A program made the position numbers and the translations under genes. This document shows, one piece after another, positions 7,817-15,029 of a stretch of 33,842 nucleotides of DNA. Position 1 is the first letter of the stretch, and each line of letters starts with the position of its first letter. The stretch is from IMG/VR virus record IMGVR_UViG_3300035698_007621, positions 1 through 33,842 of that record, one strand, 5' to 3'. Below the pieces are notes generated by a model. It saw nothing but the letters and a program-made list of their open reading frames with translations, did no database searches and was not told the DNA's origin. This DNA comes from a virus.

Positions 7817-8296
7817 TTAAAATAATAATAATACTATTAATCCTACACCAACTCCCCAAGAAACATATTTTTGTATTTTCTGATTTCTGATTTCTTTTTT
7901 ATAAACTTTTTCTTTTTCTTCCATTTCAGATTTACAATTTTGAGTTTTCCCCTGTTCATCTTTATTGATTTCATTTTTAGTTTCAATAATTGTATATAAA
8001 TTATCAATCTTATTTTCATATTGTATTGAAATATTATTAAAATCAATTACTTTTTCTTGATATTTATCAAAATAAAAATCTCTTTGTATTAATCCATTAA
8101 ATAAATATGCTGTTTGTTCAGTATAAAAACAATAATATGTACTATCTCCCATCTTAATTACTTTTGGGGTTAAATCAATATTAGTAATTGAATCTTTATT
8201 AGTAATTTCTGTTGGTATTGTATCCTGAGAATAAGCTGACAACATTATCAGGCTTAAGATTAGTAAAAGGTATATACGTAGCTTTTTCATTATCAT
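7817..8296 (-). CDS. exported protein with signal peptide and C-terminal membrane segment, possible outer spanin partner
   Basis: 159 aa. Residues 1-24 form a signal peptide (KKLRIYLLLILSLIMLSAYS) with likely cleavage before Gln-Asp. A periplasmic domain follows (TYYCFYTEQTAYLF), then a coiled coil around residues 85-135 and a terminal hydrophobic helix (YVSWGVGVGLIVLLLF). No lipobox Cys is present, unlike a classical Rz1 lipoprotein. Its first 98 bases overlap the end of the upstream gene in another frame, the arrangement typical of Rz/Rz1 spanins, which disrupt the outer membrane at lysis. ATG at 8296 and 8290 are both possible. It may alternatively be another envelope protein. Confidence 0.5.
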   Translation of the reverse strand: MIMKKLRIYLLLILSLIMLSAYSQDTIPTEITNKDSITNIDLTPKVIKMGDSTYYCFYTEQTAYLFNGLIQRDFYFDKYQEKVIDFNNISIQYENKIDNLYTIIETKNEINKDEQGKTQNCKSEMEEKEKVYKKEIRNQKIQKYVSWGVGVGLIVLLLF

Positions 8297-8564
8297 TTTG
8301 TTTATTTTTTATTGAATCAATATTTAATGTAATTTCTTTATTTTTACCAAATAATGAATCTATTTTATTATTTTTTAATTGAATTTGGTTATTTAAACTA
8401 TCTTCTATATTTTTATGTTTTAATTCAATTGAATCAATTTTATTTTTATAAGTATTTGTTTTATTATTAAACACAACATATCCAATTATTAAAATAATTA
8501 TTGTGTATATTATAATAAATATTATCTGTTTTTTCTTGTTTGTTTTTTCTGATGATTCAACCAT
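8199..8564 (-). CDS. membrane-anchored coiled-coil protein, possible inner-membrane spanin (Rz-like)
   Basis: 121 aa with a short Lys-rich cytoplasmic N-terminus, one membrane helix at about 13-33 (IIFIIIYTIIILIIGYVVF), and a long heptad-like periplasmic segment with repeated I-D-S-(I/L) units (IDSIEL, EDSLNN, IDSLFG, IDSIKN). This is the topology of inner-membrane spanins (Rz). The downstream signal-peptide gene starts inside its 3' end, as Rz1 does in Rz. A TTAATATATAAA motif lies 20 bases before the start. No holin or separate endolysin was identified beside it, so the lysis role is inferred from topology and overlap. Confidence 0.5.
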   Translation of the reverse strand: MVESSEKTNKKKQIIFIIIYTIIILIIGYVVFNNKTNTYKNKIDSIELKHKNIEDSLNNQIQLKNNKIDSLFGKNKEITLNIDSIKNKQNDNEKATYIPFTNLKPDNVVSLFSGYNTNRNY

Positions 8565-8584
8565 ATTTATATTTATTTATTTTC

Positions 8585-8596
8585 TTTATATATTAA
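8585..8596 (-). promoter_or_regulatory. TTAATATATAAA motif upstream of the Rz-like gene
   Basis: An exact 12-base motif on the minus strand, 20 bases before the start codon at 8564. The identical motif occurs on the plus strand at 8672, the same distance before the divergent gene at 8703, and before three other minus-strand starts. It could be a phage promoter element similar in kind to T4 late promoters (TATAAATA). Confidence 0.35.
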
Positions 8597-8671
8597 ACTG
8601 ATAGTGTTCTAAACAATTTTTTACAATAATAATTTCAAAACTATTTTAATTTAAAAAATGGCTTTTTTTTA

Positions 8672-8683
8672 TTAATATATAAA
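8672..8683 (+). promoter_or_regulatory. TTAATATATAAA motif upstream of the Gln-rich protein gene
   Basis: Exact copy of the 12-base motif, ending 19 bases before the ATG at 8703 and arranged divergently with the copy at 8585-8596. A similar element, ATTTATATATAAA, precedes the gene at 29447. Confidence 0.35.
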
Positions 8684-8702
8684 AGAAAAAATAAATTATA
8701 TT

Positions 8703-9215
8703 ATGGAAAATATGAAAAATATGAAAGATTTCAAAAATTTGAAAAATAGTAAAACTGTAAATGAATCAACTATTACATTAGGAGACACATTTAAAGTTAG
8801 AAATTCAATTGATATACCTAAATCTTTAATTGCAAGTTATATGAAAAAAGTTAAAGATGAAACTGGGGAAAAATTAGAAGATAGATTTGGTAAAGAAGAA
8901 ATCGCTGAAATGTTGGTGGATTTTATGACAACTAATTATTTAAATATTGAAAATTTCCCAACATCTATTGTTCTTGGTGATGTAAGTACAAGTGTTCAAC
9001 CACAAATGCAAACACAGATACAACAACCACAAATTCAAATGCAAGATACTCAATCACAGAATCCTCAAGCACAAGAAACTGCACAAGACATTCCTGCACA
9101 AGAAATTCAAACTCAAGTACAACCTCAAGGACAAGTACAACCTCAAGGACAATTACAACCTCAAGGACAAGGACAAGGACAAATTCAAACAACAGCTAAT
9201 AGTCAAGAAATATAA
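8703..9215 (+). CDS. Gln/Pro-rich tailed protein, 170 aa, possible virion protein
   Basis: Three parts are visible. Residues 1-21 (MENMKNMKDFKNLKNSKTVN) are Lys/Asn/Met-rich and resemble a short targeting leader, with Glu at the end. Residues 22-95 look like a compact helical domain (FGKEEIAEMLVDFMTTNYL). Residues 96-170 are a low-complexity Gln-rich tail with PQGQ repeats encoded by three 18-base units. An intrinsic terminator follows directly. I do not recognise a family. The leader and neighbours suggest a structural or capsid-packaged protein, but this is not shown. Confidence 0.6.
   Translation: MENMKNMKDFKNLKNSKTVNESTITLGDTFKVRNSIDIPKSLIASYMKKVKDETGEKLEDRFGKEEIAEMLVDFMTTNYLNIENFPTSIVLGDVSTSVQPQMQTQIQQPQIQMQDTQSQNPQAQETAQDIPAQEIQTQVQPQGQVQPQGQLQPQGQGQGQIQTTANSQEI
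9120..9173 (+). repeat. tandem repeat, three 18-base units
   Basis: The unit CAACCTCAAGGACAAGTA is repeated three times with differences only in the last bases, followed by further GGACAA hexamers. It encodes QPQGQV-type hexapeptides inside the Gln-rich tail. Copy number is likely to vary by slippage. Confidence 0.85.
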
Positions 9216-9230
9216 AAAAATTAATATATA

Positions 9231-9267
9231 AAAAAAATCTCAATTGATCGAGATTGAGATTTTTTTT
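9231..9267 (+). terminator. intrinsic terminator after the Gln-rich protein gene
   Basis: Perfect inverted repeat: ATCTCAAT at 9237-9244 pairs with ATTGAGAT at 9253-9260, extended by an A run on the left and a T run on the right to a 14-bp stem. It is followed by a T tract and lies 16 bases after the stop codon at 9215. Confidence 0.85.
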
Positions 9268-9289
9268 ATTTATAAAATAACTAAATACC

Positions 9290-9835
9290 ATGTTAAAAAA
9301 ATATAGTAATTTTAATTCTAATGAATGTAAAGATAAAAAAGATAGTATTAAAATCCCATCTATTGAGAAACCTGTTATCAAAAATCCCAAAGTTTCTATA
9401 TCAAAAGATGCAAAAATGATGAAACCTATTTCTAAAAAACCTAAAGAACCTAAAGCAGAAGTTGAAGAACCAAAATTAGAAGAAAATTTAGAATATATTT
9501 TTGATGGTAAAGTTGTGAATTTTAAAAAATTAATTAAACCATCTGATACTTTAAAATTATTAGAATCAAAAAATATTTCAAAAGAAAAACTACATTATAT
9601 AATTACAGAACAAAATAATTCATTGGTTGTACTTAAATATAATATTGATACAGATATTAAATTAAACATTTTTTCAAAAACATTATTAGATTATTATAAT
9701 AAAAATGAAAAATTAAAAAATATAATGAAAAATATTGAAATTATTGGTACAGAAACATATGCTATAATAAAAAATATTCCTAATTTAGAAATTAGAGATA
9801 TGATTAGTGAAAATATTAAAAAATTATTAAAATAA
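9290..9835 (+). CDS. hypothetical protein, 181 aa, with Lys/Pro-rich N-terminal linker
   Basis: Residues 1-65 are disordered and rich in Lys, Pro and Ser (SKKPKEPKAEVEEPKLEE). Residues 66-181 look like a folded domain beginning YIFDGKVVNFKKLIKPSDTL and rich in Ile, Leu and Asn. No catalytic motif, signal peptide or membrane helix is seen. It starts 22 bases after the preceding terminator, so it probably has its own promoter. Its 3' end overlaps the convergent 134-aa gene by nine bases. Not recognised. Confidence 0.55.
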   Translation: MLKKYSNFNSNECKDKKDSIKIPSIEKPVIKNPKVSISKDAKMMKPISKKPKEPKAEVEEPKLEENLEYIFDGKVVNFKKLIKPSDTLKLLESKNISKEKLHYIITEQNNSLVVLKYNIDTDIKLNIFSKTLLDYYNKNEKLKNIMKNIEIIGTETYAIIKNIPNLEIRDMISENIKKLLK

Positions 9836-10231
9836 TTCTTTCTCCATTATTTTTAAACATTGAGTAACTCCAAATTTAGACCCATTTATCACATATCCAT
9901 ATAAACTAAATATACTTTCTTCTTTTGGTACTTTCCCAAACCAACCATTATTATTACATATTTGATTAATATCATTTTGATATTTAAGATAAAAATCAAA
10001 AATCTCACCATCTTCAACAAAACCAATTAATGGATTATCATTTAAATTTCCAGCAGATTTATTAATAAAATTTTGAACATCAACTAATTCTTCAGTATTT
10101 TCAATGGATTCTTCTAATAGTAATAAAATCCCTCTTTTTAATGTTATATAATCATCTTTTAATTTATCTTTTAATTTGTCATCTAAACTTTCATAAAGAT
10201 AATCTTTATATTTTTCTGTGTATTTTTCCAT
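9827..10231 (-). CDS. hypothetical protein, 134 aa, with tag-like N-terminus
   Basis: The N-terminus MEKYTEKYKDYLYESLDD resembles the short amphipathic tags of T4 capsid-internal proteins and contains L-Y-E, which fits the (L/I)-x-E cleavage pattern of prohead protease gp21. The rest is a small domain with GNLNDNPLIGFVEDGEIF and a C-terminal GYVINGSKFGVTQC. No enzymatic motif is recognised. A TTAATATATAAA motif lies just upstream at 10236-10247. It sits next to two other genes with similar N-termini, suggesting a shared fate in the virion. Confidence 0.5.
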   Translation of the reverse strand: MEKYTEKYKDYLYESLDDKLKDKLKDDYITLKRGILLLLEESIENTEELVDVQNFINKSAGNLNDNPLIGFVEDGEIFDFYLKYQNDINQICNNNGWFGKVPKEESIFSLYGYVINGSKFGVTQCLKIMEKELF

Positions 10232-10235
10232 ATAA

Positions 10236-10247
10236 TTTATATATTAA
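10236..10247 (-). promoter_or_regulatory. TTAATATATAAA motif before the 134-aa gene
   Basis: Exact copy of the 12-base motif on the minus strand, four bases before the ATG at 10231 and overlapping the end of the upstream gene. The very short gap would give an almost leaderless transcript if this were a -10-type element, so a promoter role is uncertain. Confidence 0.25.
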
Positions 10248-10888
10248 ATTTTCTTTACAATTTCTTCAAATTCATCAATATTATTTATATTTATTAAAAG
10301 AACCGGGGAATCTGTCCAAACTTCTAAATTTTTAGAAATATTATTTAATTTTTTATTATTACATATTTTAAATCCTAATTTTTCAGGAGTATAATCTTTT
10401 AAAAGTTCTTGTTCATATTCTTCTATATGATTCAAATAATCTTCTACATCAAATCTATTAAAATTTTGTATCTCATAAAATTTTGTATCTTGAATATCAT
10501 TTGATGGCACTACTCCCCATTTTGTATTATCATATGGTATAACTCGATAAAAAGAATTACTAAATGCTCTAATAGTATTTAAACTGCAAATTAATTCTCT
10601 TTTTGGATAATTTTTCCAAGGTTCTGTATGATTTATAATAAATGTGTATGTATTTTCTCCATTCATATAAGCAGAATTTCTAAATTTTTTTCCTTTATAT
10701 AAATATGTTGATTTAGTTAAAGATTTATTCCATTTTAACCATTTTTTATTAATATTAACAGAACGAAATATTTTAGTATCATCAAATAAAAATTCTTTAC
10801 AATTATCTTTAAATAATTGAATAATTTCATATATATTTTCATTATTCTCAAATAATTTATATGTTTTTAAATAATTTAACATTATCAA
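10244..10888 (-). CDS. tagged protein, 214 aa, possibly ADP-ribosyltransferase-like
   Basis: The N-terminus (LNYLKTYKLFENN) has a KTYKLFE tag with an L-F-E cleavage-like site, as in T4 Alt and internal proteins. The body has KIFRSVN (a possible Arg of an R-S-E type site) at about residues 39-45, then RELICSLNTIRAFSNSFYRV and IPYDNTKWGVVPSNDI. This last block resembles a family seen in T4-like phages (pattern S-L/T-x-x-R-A...YRVIP...GVxPSxD) that may have an ADP-ribosyltransferase fold; this is from memory and low confidence. If right, it would be an injected enzyme modifying host proteins. It lies between two other genes with tag-like N-termini. Confidence 0.4.
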   Translation of the reverse strand: MIMLNYLKTYKLFENNENIYEIIQLFKDNCKEFLFDDTKIFRSVNINKKWLKWNKSLTKSTYLYKGKKFRNSAYMNGENTYTFIINHTEPWKNYPKRELICSLNTIRAFSNSFYRVIPYDNTKWGVVPSNDIQDTKFYEIQNFNRFDVEDYLNHIEEYEQELLKDYTPEKLGFKICNNKKLNNISKNLEVWTDSPVLLININNIDEFEEIVKKI

Positions 10889-10897
10889 TTTTTATTT

Positions 10898-11449
10898 TTA
10901 TCCCCATTGTGAAGACCCTCCTGCATTTGTTGTAGGTTTACGATTTGGAGCATATTTAGTTAAATCATCACTTGTTTGATAAGTCATCATTTTAGCATCT
11001 TTTTCATCATCAGAATATTTTTTAATTTTCTCTTTTCTTTTCTTTTGCATAACTTTTGCATTATTGCCTCTTTTATTTTTCACAGATTTAACTACACTTT
11101 TAGTTGTATCTGGAACTGATGTTCCACTTGGACCATCTCCACCATCAAAAGTTGGTTGATTAGGATTATTATTAATTCTCATATTAGGTCCTTGATGACT
11201 ATCAATACCAAATGTGCCTTTTTTATTATAATCTATATCACTATATTTTTCAAATGTTAAAACATGATTTAATTTTTCAATAACTTTACCAGTTAATGAT
11301 GTTGTTAATTTTTTCTTAGGAATTTTATGATAATGTTTGACAGATGCCCCTTTAGAATTTAAGAATGTTTTTTTAGATACTTTTTTTTCTTTTTTATCTC
11401 CATCATAAAGATAATATTGGATTTCTCCATATGTTTTTATATTTTTCAT
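10898..11449 (-). CDS. basic, partly disordered protein, 183 aa, possible virion protein
   Basis: The N-terminus MKNIKTYGEIQYYLYDGD is tag-like. The remainder is rich in Lys, Gly, Ser and Asn with a disordered middle (GGDGPSGTSVPDTTK), a strongly basic segment at about 123-145 (KNKRGNNAKVMQKKRKEKIK), and a Gly/Ser tail ending SSQWG. A second tag-like stretch, VLTFEKYSD, occurs near residue 63. It follows the gp5-like gene on the same strand after 37 bases. The basic character would suit a DNA-associated capsid protein, but no family is recognised. Confidence 0.45.
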   Translation of the reverse strand: MKNIKTYGEIQYYLYDGDKKEKKVSKKTFLNSKGASVKHYHKIPKKKLTTSLTGKVIEKLNHVLTFEKYSDIDYNKKGTFGIDSHQGPNMRINNNPNQPTFDGGDGPSGTSVPDTTKSVVKSVKNKRGNNAKVMQKKRKEKIKKYSDDEKDAKMMTYQTSDDLTKYAPNRKPTTNAGGSSQWG

Positions 11450-11486
11450 ATCTTATATATAAAAATTAATAAGTATTTTTTAGAAA

Positions 11487-13529
11487 TTAGATAAAAAGTG
11501 TCTTTATATTTTTGTCTCTTAATATTTGATTAAGAAATTCAAGTTCTGAAGTTTTTAATTCTTTTTTAAACCATTGAGTTAAATTTCTTTTTTTCTTTTT
11601 TAAAATTTTTATTCCAAAAGCGGTATTTAATTCATGAACATCATCATCAGTTTTCATTTTTTTTATAACAACATAAATAGCATCTTCATCATCATTAGAT
11701 TTATTCATCGCATCATATAATTTTTGTGCAAAACTTTTATAAGAAACAAGAGTATATGATAATTGTTTCTTTTTTACTGGTGATTCTTCGTTATAAACAG
11801 TAGGTCCGGTGTACATCCAATGCCATCTTTCCCAATTTTCAGATACAACATTATTTCTTTTTGCATATCTTTCAGATGATGGACCACCCCATTTAATTCT
11901 TTGAATTTTCCATTCTTTTTCTTGTGATTTCTTTTTTAACCATTTATATAAGCCAGTCCCCCCTTTATGTTGACTATCAATTCTTCTTGTGCCATTAATA
12001 TCAATGGCAATACCCCAACCATGAGGACTTGATCCTGCGGATGCCGCAACATCTTTTCCTTGAGAGATTTGCAAAGCTATTTGTTGTGCTACAGTTCTAT
12101 ATGCAGAATCTTCTCCGGAAATATCTAGTGGTTTTCCAGATTTATTTTCTGATGCAGCTTTCCAAGCATTATTTAATTTTATAAATTCTTTTGATGCATT
12201 TTTTTCTAATAAAATTATCATCTCTTTTCCCTTCACTGTAAACCCTTCAACTTCAGTTAAATCACTAGCATTAATTTTTCCATTTTCTAATATCTTTCCA
12301 CTTTTTAATGTTTTTGTTGGTCCTTTTTTACCTGATGAAGTATATCCAACAGGGGAATCAGAAGTTGTTGTATATGATCCATAAGTTTCATTTTCAACTG
12401 GTGGTGCTTCAAATGAATCTGCAGATCTACCTTTTCTACCAACCCAAAAATTATCATAAGGATCACTTGGTGTTGATTCTGTTTCTATTTCTGGTATAAA
12501 TATTTTTCTTTCTTCTACATTTTCAGTTGTTTCAAAATTATATTTTTCATCTCCAGACAGATTTTTATTTAACCATTCACTATTATTTAAAATTTCTGGT
12601 TCAATATATTTAATTTCTGGTGCATCCCCAGTTTGATCTTCTCCTCCTCCAACAATTTTACCATCATCAACTAATTTATCTGCTGGATTAGGTTTACTTG
12701 TTTGAACTTCAGTATTATCTTCTTCTCTTTTTTCAGTAATTTTTTTCTTAATTTCTGGTTTAATTTGTGGAGAATTTAATATTTTATCATCATTAATATC
12801 AATAACATCATCTTGTGCTGGTGAATCTTTTCTATTTTCACCAACATTTTTACAACTTCCATTATCAACAATTTTTACATGTTGACTTAAAAATGTTTTT
12901 TTCAATACCTGATATTTTTGAATTTCAATATCAACTAATGGTTTTACAATAGGCACACCAGTATTACCAATTAATGATATTGGTTTTAATAATGTATTCA
13001 TAAATCCATCAAACCAATCTAAAAAATGATCACCTAACATCGCACTTTGATTTGAATAATTATGACCTAAATGTAATTCTTGATTATTATCTTTTAAATG
13101 TATATCTATACCATCATCTTTTATTGATAATTGATTAAATTTATAATCTAATCTTAGATTTGTATCATCAGCATACATTTGTGTTCTATGATCCATTAAT
13201 AATGCTGTAAAATTAGCATATTCTTTATCATCTAGGTCATTTAATTTTTGTTGTAAATTTGTATTATATTTTTCAGAATAAATATATTGTGGTTCATAAA
13301 CATTTCCATGTACAAAAATAACATTAACTAATTTTCCAATAGCAGGAACACAAAATGATTTACCATTTAAACTACGTTGTGGTTCTGCCCAAGGAATATC
13401 TTCTAATGGAATTTCATTAAAAACATTTTGTACTCGAACTTTTATTCTTCCTATACGTTTTTCATCATTTACATCTTCAACTATTCCAACAAATATTACA
13501 TCTTTTAAATTTAATTGATTAAAAATCAT
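11487..13529 (-). CDS. 5: baseplate central spike protein, gp5-like, with M15 D-Ala-D-Ala-type peptidase domain
   Basis: 680 aa. Residues 1-90 match the gp5/VgrG OB-fold (VIFVGIVEDVNDEKRIGRIK, DIPWAEPQ, VIFVHGN). A low-complexity linker follows. At about 410-590 lies a zinc peptidase of the M15/VanY type: H503-x-x-G-x-A-x-D510 in SSPHGWGIAIDI and E567-x-x-H570 in ERWHW supply the metal and catalytic residues. T4 gp5 carries a muramidase at the equivalent functional position, so here peptide-bond cleavage in peptidoglycan replaces glycan cleavage. A short helical C-terminus ends in LRDKNIKTLFI. It should form the trimeric needle below the gp27-like hub and locally open the cell wall at injection. 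The neighbouring genes are baseplate genes. Confidence 0.85.
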   Translation of the reverse strand: MIFNQLNLKDVIFVGIVEDVNDEKRIGRIKVRVQNVFNEIPLEDIPWAEPQRSLNGKSFCVPAIGKLVNVIFVHGNVYEPQYIYSEKYNTNLQQKLNDLDDKEYANFTALLMDHRTQMYADDTNLRLDYKFNQLSIKDDGIDIHLKDNNQELHLGHNYSNQSAMLGDHFLDWFDGFMNTLLKPISLIGNTGVPIVKPLVDIEIQKYQVLKKTFLSQHVKIVDNGSCKNVGENRKDSPAQDDVIDINDDKILNSPQIKPEIKKKITEKREEDNTEVQTSKPNPADKLVDDGKIVGGGEDQTGDAPEIKYIEPEILNNSEWLNKNLSGDEKYNFETTENVEERKIFIPEIETESTPSDPYDNFWVGRKGRSADSFEAPPVENETYGSYTTTSDSPVGYTSSGKKGPTKTLKSGKILENGKINASDLTEVEGFTVKGKEMIILLEKNASKEFIKLNNAWKAASENKSGKPLDISGEDSAYRTVAQQIALQISQGKDVAASAGSSPHGWGIAIDINGTRRIDSQHKGGTGLYKWLKKKSQEKEWKIQRIKWGGPSSERYAKRNNVVSENWERWHWMYTGPTVYNEESPVKKKQLSYTLVSYKSFAQKLYDAMNKSNDDEDAIYVVIKKMKTDDDVHELNTAFGIKILKKKKRNLTQWFKKELKTSELEFLNQILRDKNIKTLFI

Positions 13530-13548
13530 TTTTTATTTTTTATTTATT

Positions 13549-15024
13549 TTAAAATATTTCTGCTATTACATCACCTAATAAATCTGATGATAAACCTTTT
13601 CCAAAATTTTCTAAAGATAATGTTCTAAAATCTTCACTATAAACATTATCTGGATTTATTATTGGTAAATTTGTTGTTTTTCTAATTTGATTAATTAACC
13701 CACCAATTAATGTTCCTCTTATTTCTTCAAATCTATTAATTAATTGATCTCCAAAAATATCTACATTATTAATAATAGAATTTTTAAGATTATCAGTTAA
13801 AGAATTACCAGAAATTTTATCAAATGTTTTTATTTTCTTATTAGATTTACTTATATTACTAAATTTTAATTCTTTATTAGATTTATTTTCAAAAAATATA
13901 GATGGATTTAAATTTCCAGCTCTAAAAATATTCTCTGATTTATTTTTAATAATTCTTGCATAATTTTCATCTATTAAATTTGATGAAAATGTTTTAGATA
14001 TTGATTTATAAGAAATTTTTAAATTTAAATTATTTGCAGCAGTATCAAATTTTGATTGACCTGCCATAGTTATAGCTTGTTTATGTGATTGACTTTCAAC
14101 AAAATCAAAATTACAATCATGTAATTTATACATAATATATGTCTTAGTATCAATTACTTTATTTTGATTATTAGTATGAAATTTAAATGCTCGAATATCA
14201 TTTATTTTAATTATCATATCAAATCTTAAACAATTATCTGGAATTAATTTTCTTTGATTTTTATAAGAATAAATTAAATTATTATATAATTCTGCTAAAT
14301 AATATGTTCTTAAAGATACATCTTCAGTTAATGTGATAGTGATTAAATTTTTTTCATATTCAACCATTTTATTATTTAATTTTTCTAAACCTATAATAGT
14401 TTCAACATAATGTTTTTTATTTTTTGTATTCTTATGTCCTAATGATGAATCCATAGAAATAGAAAAAATATCTTTTAAACTTTGTAAAAATAAAATTAAT
14501 ATTTTCTCTCTTTGTGCAATTTCTGGAATATTTGAATATTTTTGAATAAATTGTAAAGCGGAATTTTTTACTCCAATATTCCCATTATCATAATTAAATA
14601 ATGGAGATTCATTTGATAAAAATAAAACTTCAAATCCTAAATATGTAGGATCTTCATAATCATCAGTATTATATAAAAATGTTTCTTCTGCATCTGTTTG
14701 TCTAATATTATGTTGTTCTAAATCATATGCGTAATCTTGATTAAAAGTAGTAGTTTGATCTTTATTTCCTATAATTTGGAGAGTGCCATCTTTATTTATA
14801 GTTTTTGGTTGTTTTAATATTCCATTTTCATCAACTTCTAAATAACCCTGAACATATCCAAAATTTGTAGCATTTGACTGAAATAAATCATCATTCACAT
14901 CATCACTATTATATTCTGAATTTGCAACAATATCATTACTTTTAATATTTCTAATATCATTAGTTATATTATTTTTAGTATCTTTTAAATTTGAAGCAAT
15001 ATTACCACCTGTTAAATTAGCCAT
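13549..15024 (-). CDS. probable baseplate or tail-tube-associated protein, 491 aa
   Basis: It lies between the gp5-like spike gene (19 bases away) and the gp27-like hub gene (5 bases away), in a head-to-tail minus-strand group, which strongly suggests a baseplate role. The first 130 residues are Asp/Asn-rich. Residues around 275-355 (CLRFDMIIKINDIRAFKF; YIMYKLHDCNFDFVESQS; NLKISYKSISKTF) have the alternating pattern of tail-tube-like beta domains and may correspond to T4 gp54- or gp48-type tube initiators. The C-terminus contains repeated Gly/Ile/Leu stretches (IRGTLIGGLINQI). The family assignment is tentative. Confidence 0.5.
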   Translation of the reverse strand: MANLTGGNIASNLKDTKNNITNDIRNIKSNDIVANSEYNSDDVNDDLFQSNATNFGYVQGYLEVDENGILKQPKTINKDGTLQIIGNKDQTTTFNQDYAYDLEQHNIRQTDAEETFLYNTDDYEDPTYLGFEVLFLSNESPLFNYDNGNIGVKNSALQFIQKYSNIPEIAQREKILILFLQSLKDIFSISMDSSLGHKNTKNKKHYVETIIGLEKLNNKMVEYEKNLITITLTEDVSLRTYYLAELYNNLIYSYKNQRKLIPDNCLRFDMIIKINDIRAFKFHTNNQNKVIDTKTYIMYKLHDCNFDFVESQSHKQAITMAGQSKFDTAANNLNLKISYKSISKTFSSNLIDENYARIIKNKSENIFRAGNLNPSIFFENKSNKELKFSNISKSNKKIKTFDKISGNSLTDNLKNSIINNVDIFGDQLINRFEEIRGTLIGGLINQIRKTTNLPIINPDNVYSEDFRTLSLENFGKGLSSDLLGDVIAEIF

Positions 15025-15029
15025 TATGT

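Noticed and set aside
8636-8643. Bacteroidota -7 box TAGTTTTG on the minus strand before the Rz-like gene
   Set aside because: The -33 TTTG is missing at any acceptable distance, and a divergent TTAATATATAAA element is better placed.
9118-9180. CRISPR-like array
   Set aside because: The repeats are contiguous 18-base coding units with no unique spacers.
8965-9231. Overlapping reading frames across the Gln-rich repeats on both strands
   Set aside because: They are by-products of the simple CAA-rich repeats; composition and lack of start context argue against real genes.
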